From assembly GCF_945859705.1 (NCBI RefSeq), contig NC_079137.1:36391554-36455553 (forward strand): 64,000 bases of DNA, read 5' to 3'. A program made the position numbers and the translations under genes. This document shows positions 35,481 to 47,875 of the stretch, in pieces (position 1 is the first letter of the stretch; the number at the start of each line of letters is the position of its first letter). The DNA is from Episyrphus balteatus. Its lineage: Eukaryota; Arthropoda; Insecta; Diptera; Syrphidae. The notes under the pieces are model-generated. The model did not search any database. It was not told the origin of the DNA and worked only from the letters and a program-made list of their open reading frames with translations.

Positions 35481-38400
35481 CGTAGATTTTTAAATTCGCA
35501 AAAGAATTCCAATTGGGATTTTTAAATGATTGCTGCCTGATTTTTAATTTAGAAATATGTACTGTATGAATATTTAAGCGCAATTGGGATGACACTTTGA
35601 TATTTAATAGATTCTATTCAATATTTCTATATGCAATCTTAATTGTAAGGAATGCCAATGGGCTTTTTGTATCCATCTGACTGTACCTACCTACAACTTT
35701 TTTTTATATACATGTTCTTTGCATATATTTTAGTTGTTTTTGGTCTTATGACGTAAGCATTAGACTTCTTTATTAGAGCCTCAAGCAATTATATTAAACG
35801 CTTAGCAGATTATGGGTGATTGTGCAAATGATTCATTGGGTTTAAAAAAAAAGGAACCTAAAATACGCCGGAAGCTCTGTTTTTGTGTGTGTTTTTCTTT
35901 AAATTTAAATATTTATTGCTTTTTCAATGTTGCCATTAGTTTTTGTTGTTGGTCTTTTATGAAAACTTGTTCGTGATATTAATGAAGGAATAATTTTGCA
36001 GAAATGATTAAGGGACTTGAGGTTCTATTTGAATAGAGGGAACAGAAAGAACTAGAACTACTAGGTAAAAAAGCAGCTGAGCTATGGGGTAAATAGTTTG
36101 ACACATTTGATTAAATGCATGATTATGCTGTTAGTCAGGAAAAATCTATCAGGTTTATCTCACTTCGGCGTAGAACCTACATACTTTGCGTTTTTGTTTT
36201 AGATGTCTATGACTAAAACCACTTATTCTTTATTCCTGAATACACTTTTTATTTTGGAGATATCTTTCTAGAAATACCGATTTATTTCGTTTGTGACATT
36301 GTATATTTTTCTTATTCTGTGATATGGCCAAACAAATCCATGTTGCTGATAGACTGAAAGTCAACAACTTTTACACATTTTTGGGAAATTTCTAACAAAA
36401 AATAAAGTGCCTTTTCGTTTTTGGTCTAAAAATAAATTGAATGAGATTGATTGTAGTTCTTGAAATCAAGTATTGTTCACTAGAATCAAGTCAATTTCAA
36501 TCTGATAAATCATTTTTACAGATGAAAATCAAATCATGCCATGTGATGTGCTTGGATGGAAGAGAAATGAAAGAGCATAACAAAAAAAAAAATGTAAAAT
36601 TAAATGGATATACATTTTTGATTAGTAAGAATTTAATGATTTAGGTATTTTTCACAAATTTGAAACTTTTATTCATTGAAGTGAAAAAGGAACATTATTT
36701 TTTTCATTGAATTTAATCTTGTTTTTGTTTGATGTTGCTTGTGATTCATTCAATTTATCGCATCAATGAATTGTGTAAATTGTTGTTTGGCAATCATGCG
36801 AAAAATTATTATTAACAACTTGGTACTGATGGAAACTCAAAATAAATTATTTTGTAATCAATAACATTTCCAATAATTCCTGGTAGGTAATCAATGGTAC
36901 AAATTTGTTGTCTTTTTCAAATAGGATCACCAAAGTTTTAATTTAAAAAAGACATTTAATAAATTTCGACAAAAACAATTTTGGTTAAACTTCCAAATGA
37001 TTCAAAGTTGCATCTTCTAAAAAACAAGTTGGTTGATTTTATCTGTCATCATATCTTTAATCCTAAGCAAAGTATAGTTAGTAGGCTTTTACCGCATAAA
37101 CACCAGGCGTAACAAAGAAAGTCGCTCCCAAATCAAAGGTGAGACCTGGGTTTCGAATGTTTTTTAAGTTTGTCTCACTATTTCTTGGCACTCCAGAGCC
37201 ATCTTCTCCCAGCTACACCCAAAGGTTGAAAGGTTCAATGCAACTTCTGTTGTAAAGTTAAGAGCTCATCGACTGTTGTCTTTGTTTGAAAAGTTTTCGG
37301 TTTTTATGTGTTGAAAAGAATCTTATTAAAATTAAATTTGTTCTCCAGTGCCAGGATGTATTCTTACAATGCAAAATGTAGGTATTCTTTTCCTAGATGA
37401 TTTTAATCATCCAGTTTCACTGATAGCTTCGAAATGTAAATAAATGTAAAATATACATATTATAATATTTATTACCCATGTTTAATTTATTAGTTTGTTT
37501 TACATTCAATCTAATGACTATTTTTGGTTTTCTCTGTCAATCTTAAATAAAACATGAGATGGTTTAATAAATACATTATTAAGATATCCTATGTTTCTTT
37601 AAGGAAATTCAGTCAGTCAAAAAATGTTACAAACAAATTTCTAAATTTATCTACCTTCGTTCATCATTTATTCTGCGTTCCTTTCCAATCCACTTACCAA
37701 ACCAATTTAGATATAATGTGTTTTTACTCCAGAATAGAAACAATTTTTGTCAAGGACACAAAATGTAAATGTAATCGACGCACTCGTAATGCCAATACTC
37801 TGTATTGAAGATGTCAGCTTCTTTGAAATGTGTTATTTCTTTAATGCATATTAGCTTTTTTTATGTTTATGGTATAATAATATTTTATATTCACCAGAAA
37901 TTTCTCTTGAAAGCATTTCCATTAGTGAGTGTATGACATTTAATTTTCTGCCTCATGATCGAGGGATGTATATAATAATAAATGGCAGTTATGATAATGA
38001 ACAAGAATATTTGCAGCTATTAACACTATTCAAATGATATAACAATTTTGAATTCTTCAATTAGCTTCCACGTCAAAGCCAATTCAAGACTGTTGATGAC
38101 TCTATATCAGAGCTTGGCAAAGTTTTTGTGAAATTTATTTATATTTAAAGCAGATTGAGAGTTAATCTCGTGGTAAATTATGGATCAGTTATTCGATGAA
38201 TATTTCCCTTTAGTTCTCACGTGGGGAGCCATAATGTCACAATCCGAGATCATGATGATTTTTGATAATGGAGAAAAAGAAAGAAGAAACAATTTAAGAA
38301 ATTGTCATTTTCATACATTATGTTGATAGATTTTTGAAAAAATCTAACGATAACTTGTCAAACATGTTGGCTTTTTTTCTCGAAATTGACTGAAAAGTAT

Positions 38401-38672
38401 GTTTCTAGATTAGTTGAACACGGGTTTTGAGTTTCTTCTATTGGAAACACAATTGCACTATGCAAGCTTATACTTTGTTTTTTTTTTCTCTTCTTTTTAA
38501 ACCATGTGGATATATCGTCGGCGTAAAGCAAAATTGTTCTAAGTAGGTACATAGGATTTCTTAAGGACTTGATCAATTTTGCTTTTCGCCGACGATATGA
38601 CAATGAAAATATCATACTTCTCATAAATATTTCTGCAGTACAAAAAAAAAAACTTAAATAATGAAATTTTAA

Positions 38673-38969
<297 letters not shown>

Positions 38970-39546
38970 TGATGGTTTTTGTCGAACTATGAAAAAATGT
39001 TGCATCAATATTAGAGAAATTGACGAGAAAAAACAACAAAAAAACAATCACTTCAAAATATTTAACATTTTTTTTTTCTATATTCCCTTTTTTCATTCAT
39101 AAAAATTATTAATTATGAAAATATTTGAAACAGAAAATAAAAACAAAAAAGAAAAGAAAAAAGAGGCTTCACTATTTTATCAAATATCCAAGGGATAATA
39201 GACTAACAAAACACACTGGGATATTTCAATGAAAAAGTTGGCAAATTTTTAACATTATTGAATTGTAATATGAAAACAAAATTGGTCTTTGTTTTGTTTG
39301 AAATAGATTCTAAACAAAATTACGGATGAGTTTGAGATTTGAAACTGTTTAAATACACCTCAGTGCTGTAAACAATGCGATATTTTCTAATTTTTAATCG
39401 ATTATTCGGATCCATATAATTGTTCTGAGAAGATTTTAGTAGTTTTGTATCAGTATGTCACGAACAGACAAATTACATCACTTTTGTCTGATAGAACTTA
39501 AAGAAGAAATCATTTTTATTGCTGTTTAATAGTTGAAAAGATATTT

Positions 39547-39781
39547 TAGTTCAACATCCAACCTTTTTTTTTGTCGGTTAAATATAAATTAGAAATTCCA
39601 GTTATTGGTTTGATACTTTGCCATGGTAACACTGTAATCGTATAAAGAGGAACAGAATATTAACAACAAAGCTCAAGTGTTTTTTTTTTCTGGTACAGCG
39701 ACAACTGATTTTTCATCTTCAAAGTTCAAGCTTAAACGGTCACTGTGGTGTATGTGGAACATTTTTTTTTAACAAAAGCTT
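39547..39781 (+). repeat. Dispersed intronic repeat, copy 1
   Basis: Shares an ordered set of blocks with 51580-51790: GAAATTCCAG, CAAAGCTCAAGT, GTACAGCG-CAAC, AAACGGTCACT and TGTGGAACATTTTTT. Both copies are in the same orientation. The region has no clear termini or target duplication, so it could be an old transposon fragment or a segmental copy. Confidence 0.6.
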
Positions 39782-41330
39782 TTGTTAAAGAACTAAATAA
39801 ACCAGTTAACTTTTCTAAACCATTCAAAATTTGTTGTGGCCAATGGGGTTGGTAGCAAATTGATAGATGTAGCAGATAGTTGGTAAATGATTCCACCCAC
39901 AGTCCACAGTACATTTAAGTTTGGTTTGATTTTGTGGTTTTAAAATCCAGTTCGGAATGTGTGAATCGATAAACGGTTTTCATTGTATTTACGCCTGAGC
40001 AAAAAAATGTTACGGACTTTTCAGTCACATTTTCCATTGAATTATCCCAATGTGGAATGTATAAGAGTATATGGACGGATAACGACCAGAAAAGTAACTC
40101 TTTGAATATATAAATTCATGTAGGTACATTCATTTTTTTGTTTGTGTACATTGAAAAACAAAAAAAAAATCCATTCGGCTGTGGAAGCAAACATTATTTG
40201 GTAAACTTGGCCCAAAGCCAGGGACGAAAGATGAGAGAGTCTTTATTAAAATGATGAGATACGATAGGAAAAAACATATTTCTATACGGAAATGCAAACA
40301 TTTTTTGGACTCGTTCTATACAATGTATGGTTTGTAATGTGAGCAAAAAATTGCTAACTTTTCAAAAAAAAAGTTGAAGAAAAAAAAATCAACTAGGACC
40401 CTAAGGGGCAGTGGCATCAATAATGCAAAAAAATAAGGATTTCTTCTTATAGCCGGTCTTCTGCGCGCTTAAAAATATATTTTTTGCTTTTCTATTTCTA
40501 TCTTCTATAAAAGAAAATGAGAGGAGAAAATAAATTACCATTTTAAAAATAGCAAATGCTATCATTATAATTTCTTTTTTTTTGCCTACTACTGCTGCTA
40601 ATGCGGCGGTGGCGGCAGCGGTACTAGCGGTGAAGAACGGTGAATTTTTATATTTTATTCTTACGAAAAAAGCAAAAAAGAAAGAATGAAGATGATGATG
40701 ATGTGGGGTAAAATATACAATTTAGATAGTCACAGTTTGCACGAAGAGACATATGTATGAAACAAAAAAAAAAAGACGAGAAAGAGGTTGAAGAATTTTA
40801 AAATATTCATTAGAAAAGAATGCGTACAGTGCATAGTGCATCAAGACAACACGATAGGCAAAATAGTTTTCGAGATTTTCTTTTTGTTTTCGTCGTATTT
40901 TTTTTTTTTTTTTTTTTGCTCTTTGCTTCTTCTTGATGTCATTGGCTTTGATTTGTGTCATCTTTTTAAGTTGAATGAATTATTATTAATGCAATAGGGC
41001 AAGAGGGAAAATAAATTGTGATTTAAGGAGTCTGATATTGGATTTTCAAAGAAGCTCGTCTCACCTTTTTTTTTTTGTTTGTTGGCAATTTAAAATAGTT
41101 TATGTATTTGATTTTCCTATCAATATTCTTGAATAATAAATTGATTAACGGTTAAAGAATATTTGTGTTAAATCAGTTTGGCGCAAATTGATTTTTATTT
41201 ATTGATTAGATAGGAATTCACTCAAATGTTGGGAAAATCAGATTTGATGTAATAAATATTAGAGAGTTACTTGATTTTGTTATTGAATCGAAATTCTTTA
41301 AAAATATCGTTTTCAACTTTTTTGTTACAG

Positions 41331-41510
41331 CTTGAGAGTTGTAATTCACTAGGCTTTGTGGCACCTGACACATTGGCTAAATTTGATTCCATCACTCTGA
41401 CCAAGGATGATCAAAAATATTTTAACTCAAAAATAGTTCTCAACTTTAAAAATTCACAACAATCAATCCCAAAAACTGAACCAATGGAATCGTATCAATT
41501 CAGTGGATGA
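41331..41510 (+). CDS. Possible terminal exon of an unrecognised protein
   Basis: A good acceptor (CTTTTTTGTTACAG, ending at 41330) is followed by 59 open codons and a stop. Amino-acid use is normal and not that of low-complexity DNA, for example CNSLGFVAPDTLAKFDSI and PKTEPMESYQFSG. The local composition is also less AT-rich. No family was recognised. It may be an exon of a gene nested in calmodulin intron 2, a decayed gene fragment, or chance. No partner exon was found. Confidence 0.25.
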   Translation, partial: LESCNSLGFVAPDTLAKFDSITLTKDDQKYFNSKIVLNFKNSQQSIPKTEPMESYQFSG

Positions 41511-42465
41511 ACAAATTACAATATTGTTTATGTTTGAAGCTTTGACTCGCCCTGTATTGATATTTTATTTTGTTTTAAGTTGAGTGTTATCTATTCATTC
41601 CCCAAAACTATATCCTTACTAGATGACCTAGTTGATGGTTAAGATATGACTTGAGTCCACACCTTCAAAAAAGAAAAGTAGGGAAACAGCTAAAATACTC
41701 CAGTCAAAGCGTCGGAAAAAAGGGCCTCACCTTGCAATGAGAGGCACTGTCAGTTTTTATTTCATGGATCGATAGGGGTATATTTAAAAGGCTTAAACCC
41801 AATTTCTCACCACCTGATCATTCTTTTTAGCGGAGTTAGTCACAAAAATGCATTTTTTGGGATATTTTACTTCTAAGCTAATATCTTTGCTCCAGATTAT
41901 CGTAGACCAAAAAATAAACATACATTCTCTTCCTTATAATATTTTCTATCGTTGTATGTAATTTCATTGTATTTGAGTGAGTAAATATAAAATGGCAACC
42001 ATTTAAAGTCAAATTCTTGTTGTTAAAAAACACATTTTTGTCATTAATTCGAAAAAAGCTTATATCATGATTGACATTTTTCCAACCTATTTTGTAGCCC
42101 TGTTCATGTCCTGCATTTTACAGAAAAAAACAGCTCTTTATCACCAAACATGGCCGAGCTATTGATAAATGAACGCATGCAAAACCGGTGCGAAAACACC
42201 CAAAAATATCGTTTTTTGGGAATAACTCGACTTCAGAATGTCCTACGGCAAAAAATAAAGCAATGAATTGTTCATTACAACATTTTCTATCAATTTAGTG
42301 CACAATCTTTTTGTTGAAACAAATAAAAAATAAGTAATATTAAGTCAAAGTCGTTTTTTTGTTTAGCAAACTCTCGCCTTATTATTTTGCAAACGGTGCG
42401 AGTATTGGCTAAGAAAATAAAATATTATTGTAGTCCTTTAAATTATCTACAATTTAAAAAAAAAA

Positions 42466-42698
42466 TTAGCTATCTATGACCCACACGAGCCGAGTAATTA
42501 ATTTTTTAAAAAAGGTCCAAATGACCAACGAAAAAACATAAGACAAATTCTCTTATAACAAGAAACAATGAAAACAACCCCTCTCACTGAGAACTAGTAT
42601 TCGAATCATAAACAAGGGAAATTTTTTTGAATTTTCGTACGGATTAATGCTTTCTTAAAATTATAATAGCTCGGCTCCCGTGGGTCGTAGAAAGCTAA
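42466..42698. mobile_element. 233-bp MITE abutting the left arm of the long inverted repeat
   Basis: Begins TTAGCTATCTATGACCCAC and ends with the mirrored GTGGGTCGTAGAAAGCTAA. The CGAG/CTCG blocks just inside also pair, giving arms of about 29 bp. It starts at the exact base where the 770-bp arm ends. It either inserted there or is part of the larger element's interior. Confidence 0.6.
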
Positions 42699-42884
42699 AT
42701 TTTTGAAGTTATACTTCTTATGGGAGGGTGGGTATGAAAATTTACTTTTTGACAAGAATGTCAAAGGGATTATGACGCGATCACCCTGGGTAGCAGGGCT
42801 GTCGTTTCACCTTTAGAGTAGGCAGTACTTTAGTATTTAAAAATGCAGTACGCCGTAGTACGGCAAACATAAAACACACAACAC

Positions 42885-43043
42885 GTTGCAAGTTACATGT
42901 TTCATGTGGCAAGTTGCATGTGGCAAGTCGTATGTGGCAAGTTGCATGTGGCAAGTTGTATGTGGCAAGTTACGTGTGGCAAGTTGCATGTGGCAAGTTG
43001 CGTGTGGCAAGTTGCATGTGGTAATTTCCATGTGGCAAGTTGC
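42885..43043 (+). repeat. 14-bp minisatellite, about 11 units
   Basis: Tandem units of GTGGCAAGTTGCAT with single-base variants (CGTAT, TGTAT, ACGT). The last unit is interrupted by the hAT-like element at 43044 and resumes for a few bases (CAAGTTCCATATTG) after 44015. Open frames here on both strands are simply the repeat translated (WQVACGK-like) and are not genes. Confidence 0.9.
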
Positions 43044-44023
43044 CAGGGTTGCAAAAAGCTCACATTTCAGCTCAGCTCACAGCTCAGCTCAAATTTGAGC
43101 TAGGTACCATAGCTTAGCTCATTTGAGCTGAGCTGAAAGTGAGCTGAGCTGAAAGTGAGCGCCCCAACTTCCAACGCCTATATCTCGGAATTTTGAAAAA
43201 AATGAAAAAAAAATTTTTGATGCCAAAAGGTAGCGAGGACTCTAACCTACATTTGGGTACAACTCCCATCCCTGTAGGTGCACGCGTTCTCAAACCGGGT
43301 GAACTTAAAGGTAAAAAAAAAGTTAAGCCCGATTCTGAAAAAATAGGTATGATGTGGCGGATGACATGGAATTTTTTAAAAATCTGACAATGTGCAAAGC
43401 GTAGGCCCATGACAAAAGCTATCATTTGGCATCACTCCCAAAAATTGCTCTAAAGTGGTTTAGCTTCCAGGAGCGTTTAAAGATTCGGGGATTTTTCGAA
43501 AAAAAAATTTACCCCAACTTTCAAACGCGATTTTCTCGGAATTTTGAAAAAAGTCGAAAAACCAAATTGTACCGGAATTTTTTTTTATGATAAAAAAAGA
43601 AATATTTTACTAAAAAAAAATAGAAATATATTAACTATCAAAAACACCAAGAGAAAAGATCACGAAAAATTATCTGTCTTATTTATAAAAATATCTATGT
43701 ATGTGTTAAAATAATTCCATTAATAACTAGAACCAAACATCTTAAGCTATGGTGTTATATAAAAGTTTAAAATATCTTCATATTTCATTATACTTTCCAA
43801 ATAAATATCAATGTATCCTCTCACCCATCACAGCTCAGCTCAGCTCACTTTACCTTAGCTCACCCAACAGCTCAGCTCAACCATCAGCTCAGCTCACTTT
43901 CAGCTCAGCTCAAATGAGCTGAGCTATGGTACATATCTCAAAAGTGAGCTAGCTCAAAATTTGAGCTGAGCTGCGAGCTGAGCTCAGCTCACTTTTGAGC
44001 TTTGTAGCAACCCTGCAAGTTCC
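43036..44023. mobile_element. hAT-like element inserted in the minisatellite, rich in AGCTCAGCTCA
   Basis: The ends CAGGGTTGC (43044) and GCAACCCTG (to 44015) are flanked by CAAGTTGC and CAAGTTCC, an 8-bp target duplication with one mismatch, as for hAT. Sub-terminal regions on both sides (43059-43160 and 43830-44000) are dense arrays of AGCTCAGCTCA in both orientations. These would be transposase-binding repeats or strong hairpins. The interior has no recognised transposase. Confidence 0.75.
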
Positions 44024-45279
44024 ATATTGCTACTACTAGTGCTGAAGCACACACAATTCTCATAAAATTACCATATCGCACATTTTATGCGCAATCATTT
44101 ACTTTCGTTAACCATATATAGTACGTTCTGAACCGCACAACATGAGTAAAGTTCACAGATTAAATTGAAAACTACATGGACGCAAGGAGGATGAAAGAAT
44201 TAATTTATTGTTCACTTGATAAAAATGTAAAAAACGAAGTGTGGATTAATTAATTTAATAATAGAAATTAAAAATATCAAATGAAATTCATTTATATATG
44301 TATACTGAATGAGAAGTATAACTTCAGTCGAGTGTACATGTGTACACACACTCTTTTTTTTTTTAAATTGTAGATAATTTAAAGGACTACAATAATATTT
44401 TATTTTCTTAGCCAATACTCTCACCGTTTGCAAAATAATAAGGCAATAGTTTGCTAAACAAAAAAACGACTTTGACTTAATATTACTTATTTTTTATTTG
44501 TTTCAACAAAAAGATTGTGCACTAAATTGATAGAAAATGTTGTAATGAACAATTCATTGCTTTATTTTTTGCCGTAGGACATTCTGAAGTCGAGTTATTC
44601 CCAAAAAACGATATTTTTGGGTGTTTTCGCACCGGTTTTGCATGCGTTCATTTATCAATAGCTCGGCCATGTTTGGTGATAAAGAGCTGTTTTTTTCTGT
44701 AAAATGCAGGACATGAACAGGGCTACAAAATAGGTTGGAAAAATGTCAATCATGATATAAGCTTTTTTCGAATTAATGACAAAAATGTGTTTTTTAACAA
44801 CAAGAATTTGACTTTAAATGGTTGCCATTTTATATTTACTCACTCAAATACAATGAAATTACATACAACGATAGAAAATATTATAAGGAAGAGAATGTAT
44901 GTTTATTTTTTGATCTACGATAACCTGGAGCAAAGATATTAGCTTAGAAGTAAAATATCCCAAAAAATGAATTTTTGTGAATAACTCCGCTAAAAAGAAT
45001 GATCAGGTGGTGAGAAATTGGGTTTAAGCCTTTTAAATATATTCCCATCGATCCATGAAATAAAAACAGACAGTGCCTCTCATCGCAAGGTCAAATGACG
45101 CTTTGACTGGAGTAAAAAAAAGGAGTGGGAACTTACCTTATATACATAATCAATATCATAGCCATAAATATTTAGCCGTTTACGAGCTATAGTTTTGTAC
45201 GTTTTTCTTGATTTATTATAATTTATTTGGTGATGAGAAATCAACAAATCAAGATATCGCGAGCTTTGGAAAAATCATC

Positions 45280-45720
45280 TTAAAGTGTAGAATATGTGTT
45301 CATTCCACAGTACTTGATTTATTATGCACATGCAATGGAAAGGTGCTCAGTTTCATCGATGCAATTACCACTCATGGATATGAAAACTTGAGTGGACTAG
45401 AAGTTTCAGAAAGTAGATCGTTTATTAAAATGAGAAAGAGAGAGGAAGACCGAACGGAGCCCTGAGGCAAACCAGCATTATTTGTTTTGTGGGTTTCAGA
45501 TTTGAATGCATCCAATACGAATTTAATTGAACGGCGAAGAAGAGTCATCTTCTCCAAAAGCGCGCATTTTGTAAAGAAGAGCTTGATGTCAAACCCTATC
45601 AAATGCCTTTGAAATCTAACTTTCTCTAAAACTTAGAAACGCTTTGTTCAACTTTTCATTAAGATAAACTACCAGATCATCAGTGGAAGAATTGCTACGA
45701 AAGACGGCCCGCGGATTGAA
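45280..45720 (-). pseudogene. Non-LTR retrotransposon reverse transcriptase relic
   Basis: On the minus strand a broken frame shows, in order, an ISKAFDRVWHQ-like segment (near 45620-45570, the first catalytic aspartate region), LDAFKSETHKT, then AGLPQGSV and LFLILINDLLSE (about 45480-45410). This is the GxPQGS box and following helix of LINE reverse transcriptases. The expected YADD box just after is disrupted by a stop near 45372. At least one frameshift separates the first two blocks. It is a dead fragment, probably CR1/Jockey-like, and distinct from the relic at 10612-11620. Confidence 0.75.
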
Positions 45721-47559
45721 GCTTTTGTTTCAAAGTTTTACACTGTGCAATATTTGATAGAGATCAGTGGGTAAGATTCCTTAAAATGGCTTAGAAATGT
45801 GCAAATGTCAAAATTTTGAAAACTGGAAATAAAAAGTCACAAATGTAATGTTGCAAGTAAGACCTGAAGACTTTTAAAAGCAACATTGTTTTGCTAGTAA
45901 TTAGTGATTTTTAGCAGATGGTGTTAATTAAGATTTGGTGCTTACATAATATTTTTGTTGGTTTAGTGAACTGAGAATTCCAATGTATCCTAAGGGCGAC
46001 ATTAAGTTCAAGGAGAGTGTACCTTAAAAAGAATGGTACATGTCTTCGTAAGAAATAAAGTTCTACATTCTCAAAAAAAAAATTGCTACCGATTTTAAGT
46101 TAATTTATTGCTGCTGCAAGCAACATTAACAAGAGTTCTAACGTTTTCCTTGTTTTCGAATCTAAAATTGTAAAAACTAAAACCTCTTTAATGAAACCAC
46201 AAAACCCCGAAGGACAGTGATTGCTCAGCTTTTATCCACCATCAAATAAGGTTTCCGTTTTTTATTTTTTCCTTTTTTAAAGGAAAAACGTGCCATCCCC
46301 GCAAAGCACAAAAGTGCATACATAATCTTTCCAGATACAGCTTTTCATTCAAGGTTCGACAGTGTTGTTTGACGTGCACCACAATGTATGTACATTATAT
46401 AAATACGTATAGAATACAATTCTGGTGATAATGACGACAGAGTTTTGCTTTCGTTACAAAAATAAATCAAGAAAGAACCAAATTAAGGTTCTAATTACAA
46501 AAACATAACAACAGGAAACCGGATATTGCTACTTGCTTTGTCCCGAGGGTTGTGGCAATGGATATACTACATACATATATAAAGATAAATAGCTACATAT
46601 ACATGAGAAAGAAAAAAAAAAAATACCAACATCCATCCATGCAAAAGGCAAAACTTTTAAAACCAACAATTTTCATCTGTGTTGAAATAATATACAGAAA
46701 AAAAAAAAAAAGAAGATAAATGCAGACACAAGACCATCATCAGGATACTCTCACATTTTATCTCTATATCTGATGATGGTTTGGTTTTTATACATTCTTA
46801 ACAACAACAACAACATAAAATACCCCAAAGAAAAAAGACAAAAAAATTAAAAACTTTTTTAATGAAGAACTCTCTGCGGGAAGATAAAATTGCTTTTAAG
46901 CTAGAAATTAAAATTTCTAAAGGTTATTTGGCCATGGAAGTTTTTCGTTTGTGATGGAAATTAATCTTTTAGAAGTTTCAAACCAAAAGATAATAATAAA
47001 TTTGTGTAAAGAGAAGGAAACAAATACCAATTAATTACTTATATAAGTATGAGAATATGTAGGGAAGAAAGTTTTTTTTGCAAAACCATTTTTTTTTTAA
47101 AAAGAATTATAAAAGAAGACCGATAAAAATCAAACAAAACAAAATGTTTGTAAAGTTTTTTTTTCTCATCGAACTTTAATTGTTTTAAAAAGTTTGTATT
47201 TTAAAAATACATAACTTCAGGCCGACATGATTGTTTCTGACAAAGACTTAATAGTCTCATTCTTCGTAAGCCAAGGAAAAAGTATACATGCTTCCATACA
47301 AATTAAAATGCGGGGTTTACTTTTCTTGCAACTATCAAAGCTTTAGTTTTTTTTTTAAACATTTCTGTTAACTTTCAAAAATATTTTCAAAAAATATTAA
47401 AAATTCCCAGAACTTCATTAAAGCTGATCGAATAAAAGCATTTACTGGAGATTAGTAATTCAGTGGTGGCAGGAGAGATGCTGAATGCTTGACCGTGCCC
47501 AGTACAGTCGTCCGCGTAAGAATTTTTCACGCTGACATCTGTTATACTTGGTTTCGATT

Positions 47560-47875
47560 CTGATTCAGTAACGCAGAGCCTAAAGTCGAGTTCATCTATC
47601 AGGGGACCCAGAGAGCAAGTCTCTTGCTCGAAAGGGTCCCTATGAATGTTGCTCAATTTTGGCCTCATTGCTTGATTAAAGTTGTTTGACCTATTTCAAA
47701 AATAACTTTGACAGGACTTTAAACTATATGCATCGTCGAAAACTGTCACTGTCCTAAACTTCAGTTCTCATTCAGCTTCCGAGGACATAAAGCGAGTTCA
47801 TTCAGCCCAAAATCCGATGTGTAAGCCTCGTTTCAAAAGGATTTCTATGAATATCATTCATTCATGTCAACGGCA
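47560..47875. repeat. Diverged tandem duplication
   Basis: The segment around 47570-47655 (AAAGTCGAGTTCATC ... CTCGAAAGGGTCCCTATGAAT) resembles 47785-47870 (AAAGCGAGTTCATT ... CTCGTTTCAAAAGGATTTCTATGAAT) in the same orientation. A 93-codon minus-strand frame (47387-47668) overlaps the first copy but was not recognised. The pairing is by eye and approximate. Confidence 0.35.

Larger units (their letters stand above)
41696..45114. mobile_element. 3.4-kb element with inverted arms of about 765 bp
   Basis: The left arm (41696-42465) and right arm (44353-45114) are near-perfect inverted copies. They start TACTCCAGTCAAAGCGTC at the outside and meet the interior at AAATTATCTACAATTT. Only scattered mismatches and small indels were seen, so the two arms are young or homogenised. 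Outer TA could be the target duplication. The unpaired interior (42466-44352) holds a MITE, a minisatellite and a hAT-like element, but no transposase. It is a fold-back type or long-TIR non-autonomous transposon; two independent inverted insertions are a less likely alternative. Confidence 0.7.

Noticed and set aside
42837..43103. Open frames on both strands rich in WQVACGK or CNLPHAT
   Set aside because: They are the 14-bp minisatellite translated; the period is not a multiple of 3 and the frames have no independent support.
47387..47668. Minus-strand frame containing YADD, considered as a reverse transcriptase
   Set aside because: YADD stands alone; the expected flanking motifs (GxPQGS before, KT-like segment after) are absent.
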